Shown: positions 26,883-34,864 of the stretch, piece by piece
How the letters are laid out: each line of letters starts with the position of its first letter
Numbering within the stretch: position 1 is the stretch's first letter
Assembly: GCA_032260385.1 (NCBI GenBank)
Contig: JAVVEL010000013.1
Coordinates: 12,487 to 76,486, forward strand
Direction of reading: 5' to 3'
Length of the DNA: 64,000 nucleotides
From: UBA9300 sp032260385
GTDB lineage: Bacteria > Bacteroidota > Bacteroidia > Bacteroidales > VadinHA17
Notes under the pieces: model-generated
Seen by the model: the letters and a program-made list of their open reading frames with translations, nothing else
Told to the model about the DNA's origin: nothing
Database searches by the model: none
Translations under genes and position numbers: made by a program

Positions 26883-29495
26883 CTACCTGTATCTTAACCT
26901 GCCCGTACTCACCTGTGTGAAACCGGGGTCCGTCCTGCCGCTGAAACCCGGTTGTTTACCCCCGACACTTATGGTGAACCAGCCAGGTTCGGTAATCCTC
27001 CTGTTGTTTTTATCTATCATGGAAAGGTCCTCTAGCGTGAGGGTAAATTCAACGGTCTTTTTTTCTCCCGGCATCAGGCTGATCCTCCTGAATTTTTTCA
27101 ATTCTCTTATAGGCCTTGGTGTGGATCCTTTTTCATCGGTGACATATAACTGGACTACCTCATCTCCCGCCCTTTCCCCTGTGTTGCTTATAGATACTCT
27201 TAGCTTTAATTCTTCTCCTCCCTCCATCCTGGCGGGCATTTCCAGATCTTCATATTCGAAAGTTGTATAACTGAGCCCGTAACCAAAGGGATAAAGCGGC
27301 TCATCCCTGAAATACCTGTAAGTACGTCCTTCCATGTCGTAATCTTCAAAAGGAGGTAATTGATCCACCGACCTGTACCATGTAACCGGCAGCCGTCCGG
27401 CAGGGTTATAGTCGCCAAAGAGGACATCAGCCACGGCATTGCCTCCTTCCTGTCCCGGGTAGCCGGCGAGCAGGACAGCATTTGCCTTTTGATCAAGCTC
27501 ATTTATTGACAGGGCGCTGCCGTTCATTAGGATTACAACAACAGGTTTGCCTGTTTGTATTATCCTGCTGAATAAGTCCCTCTGTACTGCCGGCAGTTTA
27601 AGATGGGTACGGTCGCCTCCCTTAAAGCCATCTATCTCCAGTGGCATCTCCTCACCTTCGAGTCGCTGAGACAGGCCAAGGACAAGCAATACAATATCAG
27701 ATGATTGAGCAAGGTCTGCTGCATGTTCCAGCATTTTATCCTGAGGCGGAGCCCACAGGAACCTGATATCGGCATCACCGCTATAATTCCTGTAAATTAT
27801 TTCAAGCCGGTACTCATTGTCTTTATCAAGGTTTTTCTTCTTCTCCCTGTGAAAAGCATGATGGCTTCCGTTATAGGTTAAGAACTCTTCACCATCAATA
27901 AATATCTGATAATTGGATGATCCCCAGCTACCGAGATAATAGTCGCCTGTCGCCGGCGGTTTTAGTCGGGCTGTCCATTTTACCGACCAGTTATCGTGAG
28001 GGATCTGAGGGTGGGGACTGTAAGTTTCCCAGTAAAAATCCACATTATCATCAATACGTGTAAAAACAGGCTCTCCCTCGCAATCCGGATTATCAAAATA
28101 CTCAGCATAGACCCCCTGCACATCATTGGAGGTAAACAGGTATTCAGATGGAACCGGGACCAGGTTGTGCAAACCTTCGGCAAGGGGACTGCCATGTGCA
28201 AAAAGGACCTCAGCTTTATTACCGATCTTGTTTATTATACCGTCCAGTACTGTCACAGGACTCTTTGGAATGCCGTTATAGTTGCCTATGAGAGCTTCAA
28301 AATTATCGGCGTTTGGTCCTATTACGGCAATTTTTTTCAGATCCCTGCTCAACGGAAGAATTCCGTCATTCTTCAGAAGTACCATTGATTTCCTTGCAGC
28401 TTCCCTTGCCATTGTTTTGTGATAATCTGAACAATTAACGCTAAGGTGTATTCCTGCAAAGGGGACCATGTAATCAGGATCAAACATGCCGAGTTTGAAA
28501 CGTGCAAGCATAATCCTCTTCACCGCTGTATCAAGATCATTTTCTGTAAGCAGGCCTTCTGTAATTGCTTCTTTAAGGTGTCCATAGGTAACACCGCAAT
28601 TCAGGTCCGTTCCTCTTTTAACGGCAATAGCTGCAGATTGGGCCGGTGTCTGAGTATAATCCTGGAAGGTATGAAAATCAGAAATAGCCCAGCAGTCCGA
28701 TACAATATATCCGTCAAAGCCCCACTCATTTCGCAGTATGCCATATAATTCCTCGCTTGCACAGCAGGGATGGCCCCGGAACATATTGTAGGCACCCATA
28801 AGAGATTGAACATTCCCTTCTACTACGAGCGTCCTGAATGCGGGCAGGTAGGTTTCACGAAGGTCTACCTCGCTAACCTGAGCATTGAATTCATGCCTTA
28901 TGGGTTCAGGACCAGAATGGACGGCGTAGTGTTTGGCTGTGGCTACAGTCTTCAGGTAGCGGGGATCATCGCCCTGCATACCCAGCACAAACTGAAGACC
29001 CATCCTTCCTGTAAGATAAGGGTCTTCACCATAGGTTTCATGACCCCTTCCCCACCTGGGATCCCTGAAGATATTAATATTAGGCGACCAGAATGTCAGG
29101 CCCTGGTAGATGCCCCTCATCCCCCTTCTCTGGTAATCATGGTATTTGGCCCTTGCCTCATCGGAAATGATACCTGCTATTTCAAACATCAGGTCTTCAT
29201 CCCATGAAGCAGCCATCGTAATCGACTGGGGAAATACAGTTGCCCAACCCGATCGTGCCACTCCATGCAGGGCTTCGTTCCACCAGTTGTATGCCGGAAT
29301 CCCAAGCCGTGGAATGGCCGGTGCAGTGTAGAGCAATTGATCAGCCTTTTCCTCCATTGTCATCCTTGCTACCAGGTCATCAACCCGTTGTTCAAATGAA
29401 AGGGAGGTATCCATGAAAGGAAATTCAGATGCTTCCTGTGCAATAACTGACAGTGAAAAGGTAACGGATAAGAAAACAGGCAGGAATAATTTCAT
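26883..29495 (-). CDS. GH3 beta-glycosidase (xylosidase/glucosidase type) with PA14 domain
   Basis: This 870-residue exported enzyme has a signal peptide at 1-19. The GH3 N-domain includes YNWWNEALHGVAR, FWSPNINIFRDPRWGRGHET and TAKHYAVHSGPE. The nucleophile aspartate is in GYIVSDCWAISDF. The GH3 C-domain is interrupted by a PA14-like insert (about 430-590, VKWTARLKPPATGDYYLG). The C-terminus has a fibronectin-III-like domain (about 775-850). The closest pattern is the plant-type xylosidase/arabinosidase group. Neighbouring galM, xylB and xylA support release of xylose from oligosaccharides in the periplasm. Confidence 0.92.
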   Translation of the reverse strand: MKLFLPVFLSVTFSLSVIAQEASEFPFMDTSLSFEQRVDDLVARMTMEEKADQLLYTAPAIPRLGIPAYNWWNEALHGVARSGWATVFPQSITMAASWDEDLMFEIAGIISDEARAKYHDYQRRGMRGIYQGLTFWSPNINIFRDPRWGRGHETYGEDPYLTGRMGLQFVLGMQGDDPRYLKTVATAKHYAVHSGPEPIRHEFNAQVSEVDLRETYLPAFRTLVVEGNVQSLMGAYNMFRGHPCCASEELYGILRNEWGFDGYIVSDCWAISDFHTFQDYTQTPAQSAAIAVKRGTDLNCGVTYGHLKEAITEGLLTENDLDTAVKRIMLARFKLGMFDPDYMVPFAGIHLSVNCSDYHKTMAREAARKSMVLLKNDGILPLSRDLKKIAVIGPNADNFEALIGNYNGIPKSPVTVLDGIINKIGNKAEVLFAHGSPLAEGLHNLVPVPSEYLFTSNDVQGVYAEYFDNPDCEGEPVFTRIDDNVDFYWETYSPHPQIPHDNWSVKWTARLKPPATGDYYLGSWGSSNYQIFIDGEEFLTYNGSHHAFHREKKKNLDKDNEYRLEIIYRNYSGDADIRFLWAPPQDKMLEHAADLAQSSDIVLLVLGLSQRLEGEEMPLEIDGFKGGDRTHLKLPAVQRDLFSRIIQTGKPVVVILMNGSALSINELDQKANAVLLAGYPGQEGGNAVADVLFGDYNPAGRLPVTWYRSVDQLPPFEDYDMEGRTYRYFRDEPLYPFGYGLSYTTFEYEDLEMPARMEGGEELKLRVSISNTGERAGDEVVQLYVTDEKGSTPRPIRELKKFRRISLMPGEKKTVEFTLTLEDLSMIDKNNRRITEPGWFTISVGGKQPGFSGRTDPGFTQVSTGRLRYR

Positions 29496-29517
29496 TTTGG
29501 TGATATTTTTTATGTTT

Positions 29518-29590
29518 GAATGATGAATATTGAATATCTATTAACGAATGAATTCGCCAACATTATTCGATATGCATTATTCGATATTCT
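29518..29590. repeat. Low-complexity intergenic repeat (TATTCGATATTC-like words)
   Basis: The spacer between galM and the GH3 gene contains overlapping related words: GAATATTGAATATC, AACGAATGAATTCG, then ATTATTCGATAT and ATTATTCGATATTC. It resembles in style the repeats at 541, 20533 and 42242. No ORF is present, and no strong terminator is evident. Confidence 0.5.
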
Positions 29591-29595
29591 GTGAG

Positions 29596-30729
29596 TTACC
29601 TGACTGAAAATTTGTACACTGTTTTGGAGGTAAACGGTTTCCCGGGTTCCAGTACTGCAGAGGGGAAATCCGCCTGGTTTGGGCTGTCGGGGAAATGCTG
29701 TGTTTCAAGACATAAGCCGCTCCTGTATTCATATACCTTCCCGCCGTGCCCTTTCTCCAGGCCATTGAGGAAATTACCGCAATAAAACTGTACTCCCGGC
29801 TGATCGGTGTTCATTTCAATAAGCCTGCCTGAGCCAGGTTCATACACTACAGCATCAGGTTCAGTTGTATTATCGAGAACAAAATTATGATCATAACCCA
29901 GACCAAGCCTTAACTGTTCATAATCGTCTTCTATGCGATCGCCTATTACGTGTGGGGTGGTAAAATCGAAGGGTGTCCCTTCGACGGGCCTTAGCTCACC
30001 CGTGGGTATCAGGTTCTCATCCACAGGGGTGAATTTCCCTGCTGCTATCATAAGTTCATGATCGAGTATATCTCCATTTCCGGCACCATGAAGGTTAAAA
30101 TAGGCATGGTTTGTTATGTTCAACACGGTTTTTTTATCAGTGCTGCACCTATATTCAATCACCAGTTCGTTCTCATCAGTCCAGGTGTATTTTGCTTCAG
30201 CCCTTACCTCGCCCGGATATCCTTCCTCCATATCAGGGCTTAAATAGGTAAACTTCACAGCCGGCTCTTCACCCTCCTTTTCAATAATTTCGGTTTCCCA
30301 TACAACACTGTGCCAGCCTCCGGGTCCTCCGTGGAGAGTGTTTGGCGGATTGTTTATTGCCAGTTGATATTCCACACTGTCAAGGGTGAATTTTCCTCCG
30401 GCTATGCGGTTAGCATACCTCCCCACGACAGATCCGAAGTAAGGATCGCCATTGAGGTAAGCATCCAGGGTTTCGTAACCAAAGGTGATGTTTTCCTTAT
30501 TACCATCTCTGTCAGGCACTTCAACCCACACAAGAGTGGCACCGTAGTTAGTAAGCTTGATAGTGTTTCCGTGGGTATTGGCAAGGGTGATCAATTCAAC
30601 CTTTTTTCCATCTATCTCTCCGAAATCTTCTCTTTTCATAATATATTGTTTGTTTACTTCCTGTTTACAACCGGTAAACAGGACAATTGCTGCCAGGACC
30701 AGAATTTGTTGAGGTTTCAGCTGTTTCAT
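29596..30729 (-). CDS. galM: Aldose 1-epimerase, lipoprotein
   Basis: The ATG at 30727-30729 gives a lipoprotein signal with lipobox LFTGC (Cys21). The 377-residue protein has PNTLHGGPGGWHSVVWE (active-site histidine), NITNHAYFNL (second histidine) and PGVQFYCGN, as in galactose mutarotases. LCLETQHFPDSPNQ is the C-terminal signature with the catalytic glutamate. It interconverts alpha and beta anomers of released sugars at the envelope. The GH3 gene follows 100 bases downstream. Confidence 0.93.
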   Translation of the reverse strand: MKQLKPQQILVLAAIVLFTGCKQEVNKQYIMKREDFGEIDGKKVELITLANTHGNTIKLTNYGATLVWVEVPDRDGNKENITFGYETLDAYLNGDPYFGSVVGRYANRIAGGKFTLDSVEYQLAINNPPNTLHGGPGGWHSVVWETEIIEKEGEEPAVKFTYLSPDMEEGYPGEVRAEAKYTWTDENELVIEYRCSTDKKTVLNITNHAYFNLHGAGNGDILDHELMIAAGKFTPVDENLIPTGELRPVEGTPFDFTTPHVIGDRIEDDYEQLRLGLGYDHNFVLDNTTEPDAVVYEPGSGRLIEMNTDQPGVQFYCGNFLNGLEKGHGGKVYEYRSGLCLETQHFPDSPNQADFPSAVLEPGKPFTSKTVYKFSVR

Positions 30730-30806
30730 ATTTTGAATTTTATTATTATTAGTCATCAAATTTAAAAAAAATCCTGACCCTTATGATATGGATCACCCCC
30801 CTAAGC

Positions 30807-31517
30807 CTAATACCTTTCCCCTCTCTCATTTACCATTGGCACGAACATAACTGGTAAAACGCTTTGCTGCCTTATCTTACCATTTTTCTTCCTGTTAAGA
30901 ACAAGATACTGTATACCTCTGCCCCCCACGGGTATTATCATATGGCCCCCTTCGGCAAGCTGCAGCTTCAGTGGATCAGGAATATTATTTGGGGCACAGG
31001 TAACCATTATGGCATCAAAGGGTGCATGCTCAGGCCAGCCTTTGTATCCGTCACCAATTTTAACCGACACATTATCATATCCAAGGTCAGCCAGCAGTTC
31101 CTTTGATCTTTTTCCCAGTGTTTCATTTATTTCAATGGTATATACCTCGGCCACTATTTCAGCAAGTATAGCTGCCTGGTAGCCTGAGCCGGTACCCACT
31201 TCGAGCACCTTCATCCCTGGCTCCAGCTCCAGGCATTCAGTCATGTAGGCCACTATGTATGGTTGTGATATTGTCTGTCCCCCTCCTATTGACAGTGGTC
31301 CGTCACGATAGGCATATCTTCGTGCACTCTCGGGGACAAAGAGGTGTCTTTCAACCTTCTTCATCGCCCTGATCACCCTGCTGTCGCTTATCCCGCGTGC
31401 TATTATCTGGTCATCGACCATCCGTTCTCTAAATTCCTTATATTCAGTTTGAGAAACACAATTATTGCAGCTTATCACAAATAAGACAGCAAGTCCTATG
31501 TAGCTCATTTTTCCCAT
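30807..31517 (-). CDS. pcm: Protein-L-isoaspartate O-methyltransferase, apparently exported
   Basis: From the ATG at 31515-31517 (236 residues) the protein has the PIMT signatures DQIIARGISDSRVIRAM, GGGQTISQPYIVAYM and LEVGTGSGYQAAIL (AdoMet site), and it ends in FVPMVNERGE. The enzyme repairs isoaspartyl residues. N-terminal to the domain is MSYIGLAVLFVISC, which looks like a lipoprotein signal with a Cys lipobox. That is unexpected for an AdoMet-dependent enzyme. A downstream start that removes this segment is not obvious, because the next methionine is inside the domain. Confidence 0.9.
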   Translation of the reverse strand: MGKMSYIGLAVLFVISCNNCVSQTEYKEFRERMVDDQIIARGISDSRVIRAMKKVERHLFVPESARRYAYRDGPLSIGGGQTISQPYIVAYMTECLELEPGMKVLEVGTGSGYQAAILAEIVAEVYTIEINETLGKRSKELLADLGYDNVSVKIGDGYKGWPEHAPFDAIMVTCAPNNIPDPLKLQLAEGGHMIIPVGGRGIQYLVLNRKKNGKIRQQSVLPVMFVPMVNERGERY

Positions 31518-31576
31518 ACCCCATAAGTTACTGGTAAGTAAACAATAAAACAAATTTTTATTGGAAGTATTCTAAG

Positions 31577-31611
31577 AAAATCCCGGATTCATTAATTATG
31601 TAAATCCGGGA
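31577..31611 (-). terminator. Rho-independent terminator of the 31.9-34.8 kb operon
   Basis: A perfect nine-base stem (TCCCGGATT at 31581-31589 with AATCCGGGA at 31603-31611) and a 13-base loop are followed on the minus strand by TTTTCTTAG. It lies downstream of the minus-strand repeat-protein gene and upstream of pcm. Confidence 0.75.
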
Positions 31612-31614
31612 TAG

Positions 31615-31867
31615 GTCAGGTTACCAGAATAAGTCAGGTTACCAGAATAAGTCAGGTTACCAGAATAAGTCAGGTTACCAGAATAAGTCAGGNNNNNNNN
31701 NNNNNNNNNNNNNNNNNNNNNNNNNNNNNNNNNNNNNNNNNNNNNNNNNNNNNNNNNNNNNNNNNNNNNNNNNNNNNNNNNNNNNNNNNNNCAGGTTACC
31801 AGAATAAGTCAGGTTACCAGAATAAGTCAGGTTACCAGAATAAGTCAGGTTACCAGAATAAGTCAGG
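31615..31867. repeat. 18-bp perfect tandem repeat array interrupted by an assembly gap
   Basis: The unit GTCAGGTTACCAGAATAA is repeated without visible variation. Four full copies and six bases lie left of the N run, and a partial copy plus three full copies and six bases lie right of it. Each unit contains the palindrome GGTTACC. The array lies between the repeat-protein stop and the terminator, hence probably in the 3' untranslated region of that transcript. No spacers separate the units, so it is not a CRISPR. True copy number is unknown. Confidence 0.95.
31693..31791. other. Assembly gap (99 N)
   Basis: A run of 99 unknown bases sits inside the 18-bp repeat array. The flanks are the same repeat, so the gap almost certainly reflects collapsed or unresolved copies. 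Its real size may differ from 99. Confidence 0.99.
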
Positions 31868-31892
31868 TGTGCTATTTTAGTAGTCTGAGGGT

Positions 31893-32807
31893 TTATTTTT
31901 TGGCTGCCTTTAGCTGAATAAGACTATCGGGATCGGGAAGTACTCCATCGTTAAACTGTGTAGCCTTCTTGATAAATTCTTCATCAATATCCATGATCCT
32001 GAATTGTAGTATCTGTTCGAGTCTTGCATCTTTATAGCCAGCCTGTCTTATCATATCAATACAGGATTTATCAAGGTCAAAAACCTTAAGTTTGATCAGG
32101 TCACCTGAATCCAGATCCTTAAACCCCATTTCTCTGCATTCATTGATAAAATCAATATCCACTCCCTGTGACTTTAATGCGGTAAGATCATCTGCATCAA
32201 TCTCACCGATGCCGGCTTTTCTCAGGTTTTCAATATATCCTGGAGTAATCCCAAGGGCCTTAAATGATATTACCTGTTGTATCTTTATTTTATCATACCC
32301 TGCTTTATGGATATCCCTTATATACTCCGGTCTTATGCCAAGGGCAACAATCGCTACTAACTTATCAGATGGGATATTATCATAACCCAGTGAGATTATT
32401 TCTTCGAGTGTTTTTATTCTGAAATTCTTCAGAGCAAAAATTAAATACTCTTTATCACTAAAGTCATCATAACCAAATTTTCCCATTTCTGATATATAGG
32501 ACTTATTGGGTGTCCATTCGTATGTGCCATTACCTGACTGTTCTGTGATGTCACCAGTGAATTCTATTACTCCGGCTTCGCTTCGTAAATAAAAGGTAAC
32601 ATTATTACCAGTCATATATCCGTCGAACATATCCAGATCAAATGAGTTACCATAGTTCCATCCACCACGGTCTTTTTCAGTGTTAAAATAAAGATGCGGT
32701 TCACCATGTTTTATCTCGACCCACCAGAAGCCTTTAAAAACATCTTTCTGGCCGAAAACAGGTGACAGTAAGAAAACCGAAATCAATATCAGTATCATTC
32801 TTTTCAT
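31893..32807 (-). CDS. Exported protein with tandem helical repeats
   Basis: This 304-residue protein has a signal peptide (about 1-19, ending VFGQ). A beta-rich region of about 100 residues follows. From about 130 onward come several related repeats of 20-30 residues with the pattern ALGI-x-PEYI-x-x-I-x-KAGY (for example VALGIRPEYIRDIHKAGY and FKALGITPGYIENLRKAG). Such repeats occur in Bacteroidota next to BlaR/M56 or sigma loci. I do not know their function. It is the last gene of the sigma-HEAT-DUF4097 operon. Confidence 0.7.
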   Translation of the reverse strand: MKRMILILISVFLLSPVFGQKDVFKGFWWVEIKHGEPHLYFNTEKDRGGWNYGNSFDLDMFDGYMTGNNVTFYLRSEAGVIEFTGDITEQSGNGTYEWTPNKSYISEMGKFGYDDFSDKEYLIFALKNFRIKTLEEIISLGYDNIPSDKLVAIVALGIRPEYIRDIHKAGYDKIKIQQVISFKALGITPGYIENLRKAGIGEIDADDLTALKSQGVDIDFINECREMGFKDLDSGDLIKLKVFDLDKSCIDMIRQAGYKDARLEQILQFRIMDIDEEFIKKATQFNDGVLPDPDSLIQLKAAKK

Positions 32808-32845
32808 AGCATTTGGTTTATAATTTTCTAATAAAAACCTCCTTA

Positions 32846-33672
32846 TTATTGAAAGGTTACATCTTTCTTATGATTAAGAATAATATCCCCTGAATAACTG
32901 CTGATTATAATCTCGGTACCGCCACCATTAATTGTAGCCCTGGTCCAGTTTTCAAGAATATACCTTTTCATATCCTGTCCGGATTGCATCTGTACTTTCC
33001 GATCATAAGTTGCAAGGTCAATACGGAATAGTATCTCCCCACGCAGACTCCTGATCTTTAAATTCGCCTGTGCATCATCAGGAAAAACCACCTCGATATC
33101 CCCATCAAATGAACTAAACATACTTGGCTTCTCATGATTCAGGTCTTTAAATATGACCTTTATATTACCATAGGAAGTATTGATCACGGATGATCCTGCA
33201 ATATTTCCTGCAAATATGTTACCGTATTTATTATCAATCTCTATTTCTCCTTTAATCCCATATATTGACACATCACCATTATCAAGACACTTTATCTTTA
33301 CTGACATCATCATAGGAACCTGTATATCAAAATCTATTGTATTCCCGTAAGATTCACACATAAGAAGTACATTATTCCCCTTTTCTTCAGCTGTAAGTGA
33401 GAACCTGGGTTGAGAGATTTTCCTTTAAAAACCCTGGTTCTCGTCATTTTTATCTTTAAATCTTGGTGTTCCGGTTACGATTATCATATTGCCCTCATAT
33501 CCATTAATATTAACCGATCCTTTAGTATTGTCAAATTGCAGGTATCCATATTCTTTTCCCTTATCAAGCTCAATAATAAGATCTTCCGACTGGGCAAAAA
33601 CGCAGCAGCCTATTAGAGCAAATATACTTATGAGTACAGATCTTAATTTCGTGCTTTATGCGGGGCTTTCAT
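32846..33672 (-). pseudogene. DUF4097-like adhesin protein, reading frame broken
   Basis: The ATG at 33670-33672 overlaps the upstream stop (ATGA), but the frame stops after nine codons. A -1 shift at AAATTA (about 33644-33649) restores a signal peptide (VLISIFALIGCCVFAQ) and the expected beta-helical DUF4097-like sequence. A second lesion, an in-frame TAA at 33425-33427, follows NDENQGF. Downstream the frame is open to 32846 with repeated YGNI and SFDGDI-type strands. Either this is a decayed gene or the local sequence has errors. The intact 32846-33361 part may still be translated from an internal ATG. Confidence 0.65.
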
Positions 33673-34262
33673 AATAACACCTTTATAGTTTCATTAATTC
33701 TTTCCCTGACACTATAGTCCAGAGTTAAGTCATTCAGCACTTTTTGAAATTCAGGAACAGATTTTTTCTCCTGCAGTGCCTGCATTATTTCTGCGAGCCG
33801 GTACTGAATCAACGGTGACTCCTGGATGGATATTGATCTCACCAATTCTTCCCTAACTTCCAGATAATCAACATATAATGTTAGTGTTTCAAGTGCCACC
33901 AGTCTTACATTATCATTTGAATCATTATTCAGAGTTCTCAACATACTTTCAATTATTTTACTATCTACCTCATTCATTTCACTTACCATATTCACTGCCT
34001 TTATTCTTTCCGAGGGTGAATCCTGTGACAGCATAGTTATTACCAGTGATCGTCTGATCCGATAGTTACAATTATCTTCCGGTCTTTTATCCTTCATTAT
34101 TGAATAAAATCTATCGTCCAGGCTATCCGGGGGCTCTGGTATGTCTTCATTTAGCAACATATCATATATCTCTTCAATATCCCTTTTCTGATCGGCTGAT
34201 AATCCTTCTTGATCATTTAGCAGATCCCTGATCTTTCGTTCTATAATATTCCTTTTTTTCAT
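33669..34262 (-). CDS. HEAT-repeat-like protein, probable sigma regulator
   Basis: The start at ATG 34260-34262 overlaps the end of the sigma gene by 50 bases. The 197-residue protein has a charged helical N-terminus (residues 1-50, ADQKRDIEEIYDMLLNEDI). After about residue 75 there are HEAT-like helical pairs (ERIKAVNMVSEM, NDNVRLVALETLTLYV, SPLIQYRLAEIMQAL). No membrane segment is visible. It occupies the usual anti-sigma position, but its action is inferred from context only. Confidence 0.6.
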   Translation of the reverse strand: MKKRNIIERKIRDLLNDQEGLSADQKRDIEEIYDMLLNEDIPEPPDSLDDRFYSIMKDKRPEDNCNYRIRRSLVITMLSQDSPSERIKAVNMVSEMNEVDSKIIESMLRTLNNDSNDNVRLVALETLTLYVDYLEVREELVRSISIQESPLIQYRLAEIMQALQEKKSVPEFQKVLNDLTLDYSVRERINETIKVLL

Positions 34263-34784
34263 ATGATGTTTTTTCAAATTCCACATAAAGATCCTTCAAC
34301 TTCTTAAGTGCCCTGCAGATTCTTGTTTTCACAGCACTTTCACTGCACTTGTTTATTTCAGCAATCTCACTGTATTTCAACTCACGGATCTTGGCCAAAA
34401 TTAATATTTCCTTTTCACTGTATTTCAGCTTGTTAAGTGAGAGGTTTAAAATTGCTGTGCTCTCCTTTAATTCGAGACGTTCTGTCCCGTTAATTTCCTC
34501 ATCTTTAAGCTCAGGATCAATCTCATCCAGAGGGTACCGGGTATTTTTCCTCAAATATTCAATTCCCAGATTATGAGCAATACTGAAAAGCCACCTGGCA
34601 AAAGTGCCGGTACCCTTAAAGCTATGCTTGTATTTCAGTGCTTTAAAAATACGTTATGTGGAAGATCCTCACTGGCCTGGCTGTCTCCTGATGTAAGTTT
34701 GTAGAAATATCCGTAAACAGGTGTTTTATACCGCTCATATAATATCCCGAACCTGTCGATATTACCATCGACAACTTCCATCAT
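34213..34784 (-). pseudogene. ECF sigma factor with -1 frameshift
   Basis: The N-terminal part (ATG 34782-34784) encodes FGILYERYKTPVYGYFYKL and ends at a TGA at 34635-34637. The C-terminal part continues in the -1 frame as ALKYKHSFKGTGTFARWLF, the rest of region 2, and then region 4 (KYSEKEILILAKIRELKYSE, SESAVKTRICRALKKLKDLY). Joining the frames at GTATTTTTAAAGCAC (about 34638-34652) gives the expected NVFLKALKYKHSF. A lost A in a four-A run would explain it. The junction also contains the heptamer TTTAAAG, a canonical -1 slippery site in the correct phase. Confidence 0.75.
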
Positions 34785-34864
34785 TATTGTATTCTCATCC
34801 AAGCTCAGAGTAATATTTTTTAATAATAACCCGGGAAGCCGGTGAAGGTTACATTAATTAAAGG

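Noticed and set aside
23266..30729. A complete polysaccharide utilisation locus
   Set aside because: Glycosidase, mutarotase and xylose genes are present, but no susC/susD pair or dedicated regulator is linked to them.
31615..31867. CRISPR array
   Set aside because: The units are directly adjacent with no spacers, the unit is only 18 bp, and no cas genes are present.
33644..33649. Programmed frameshift in the DUF4097-like gene
   Set aside because: The site (CGAAATTAA) is not a slippery heptamer, and the gene has a second in-frame stop, so decay or error is more likely.
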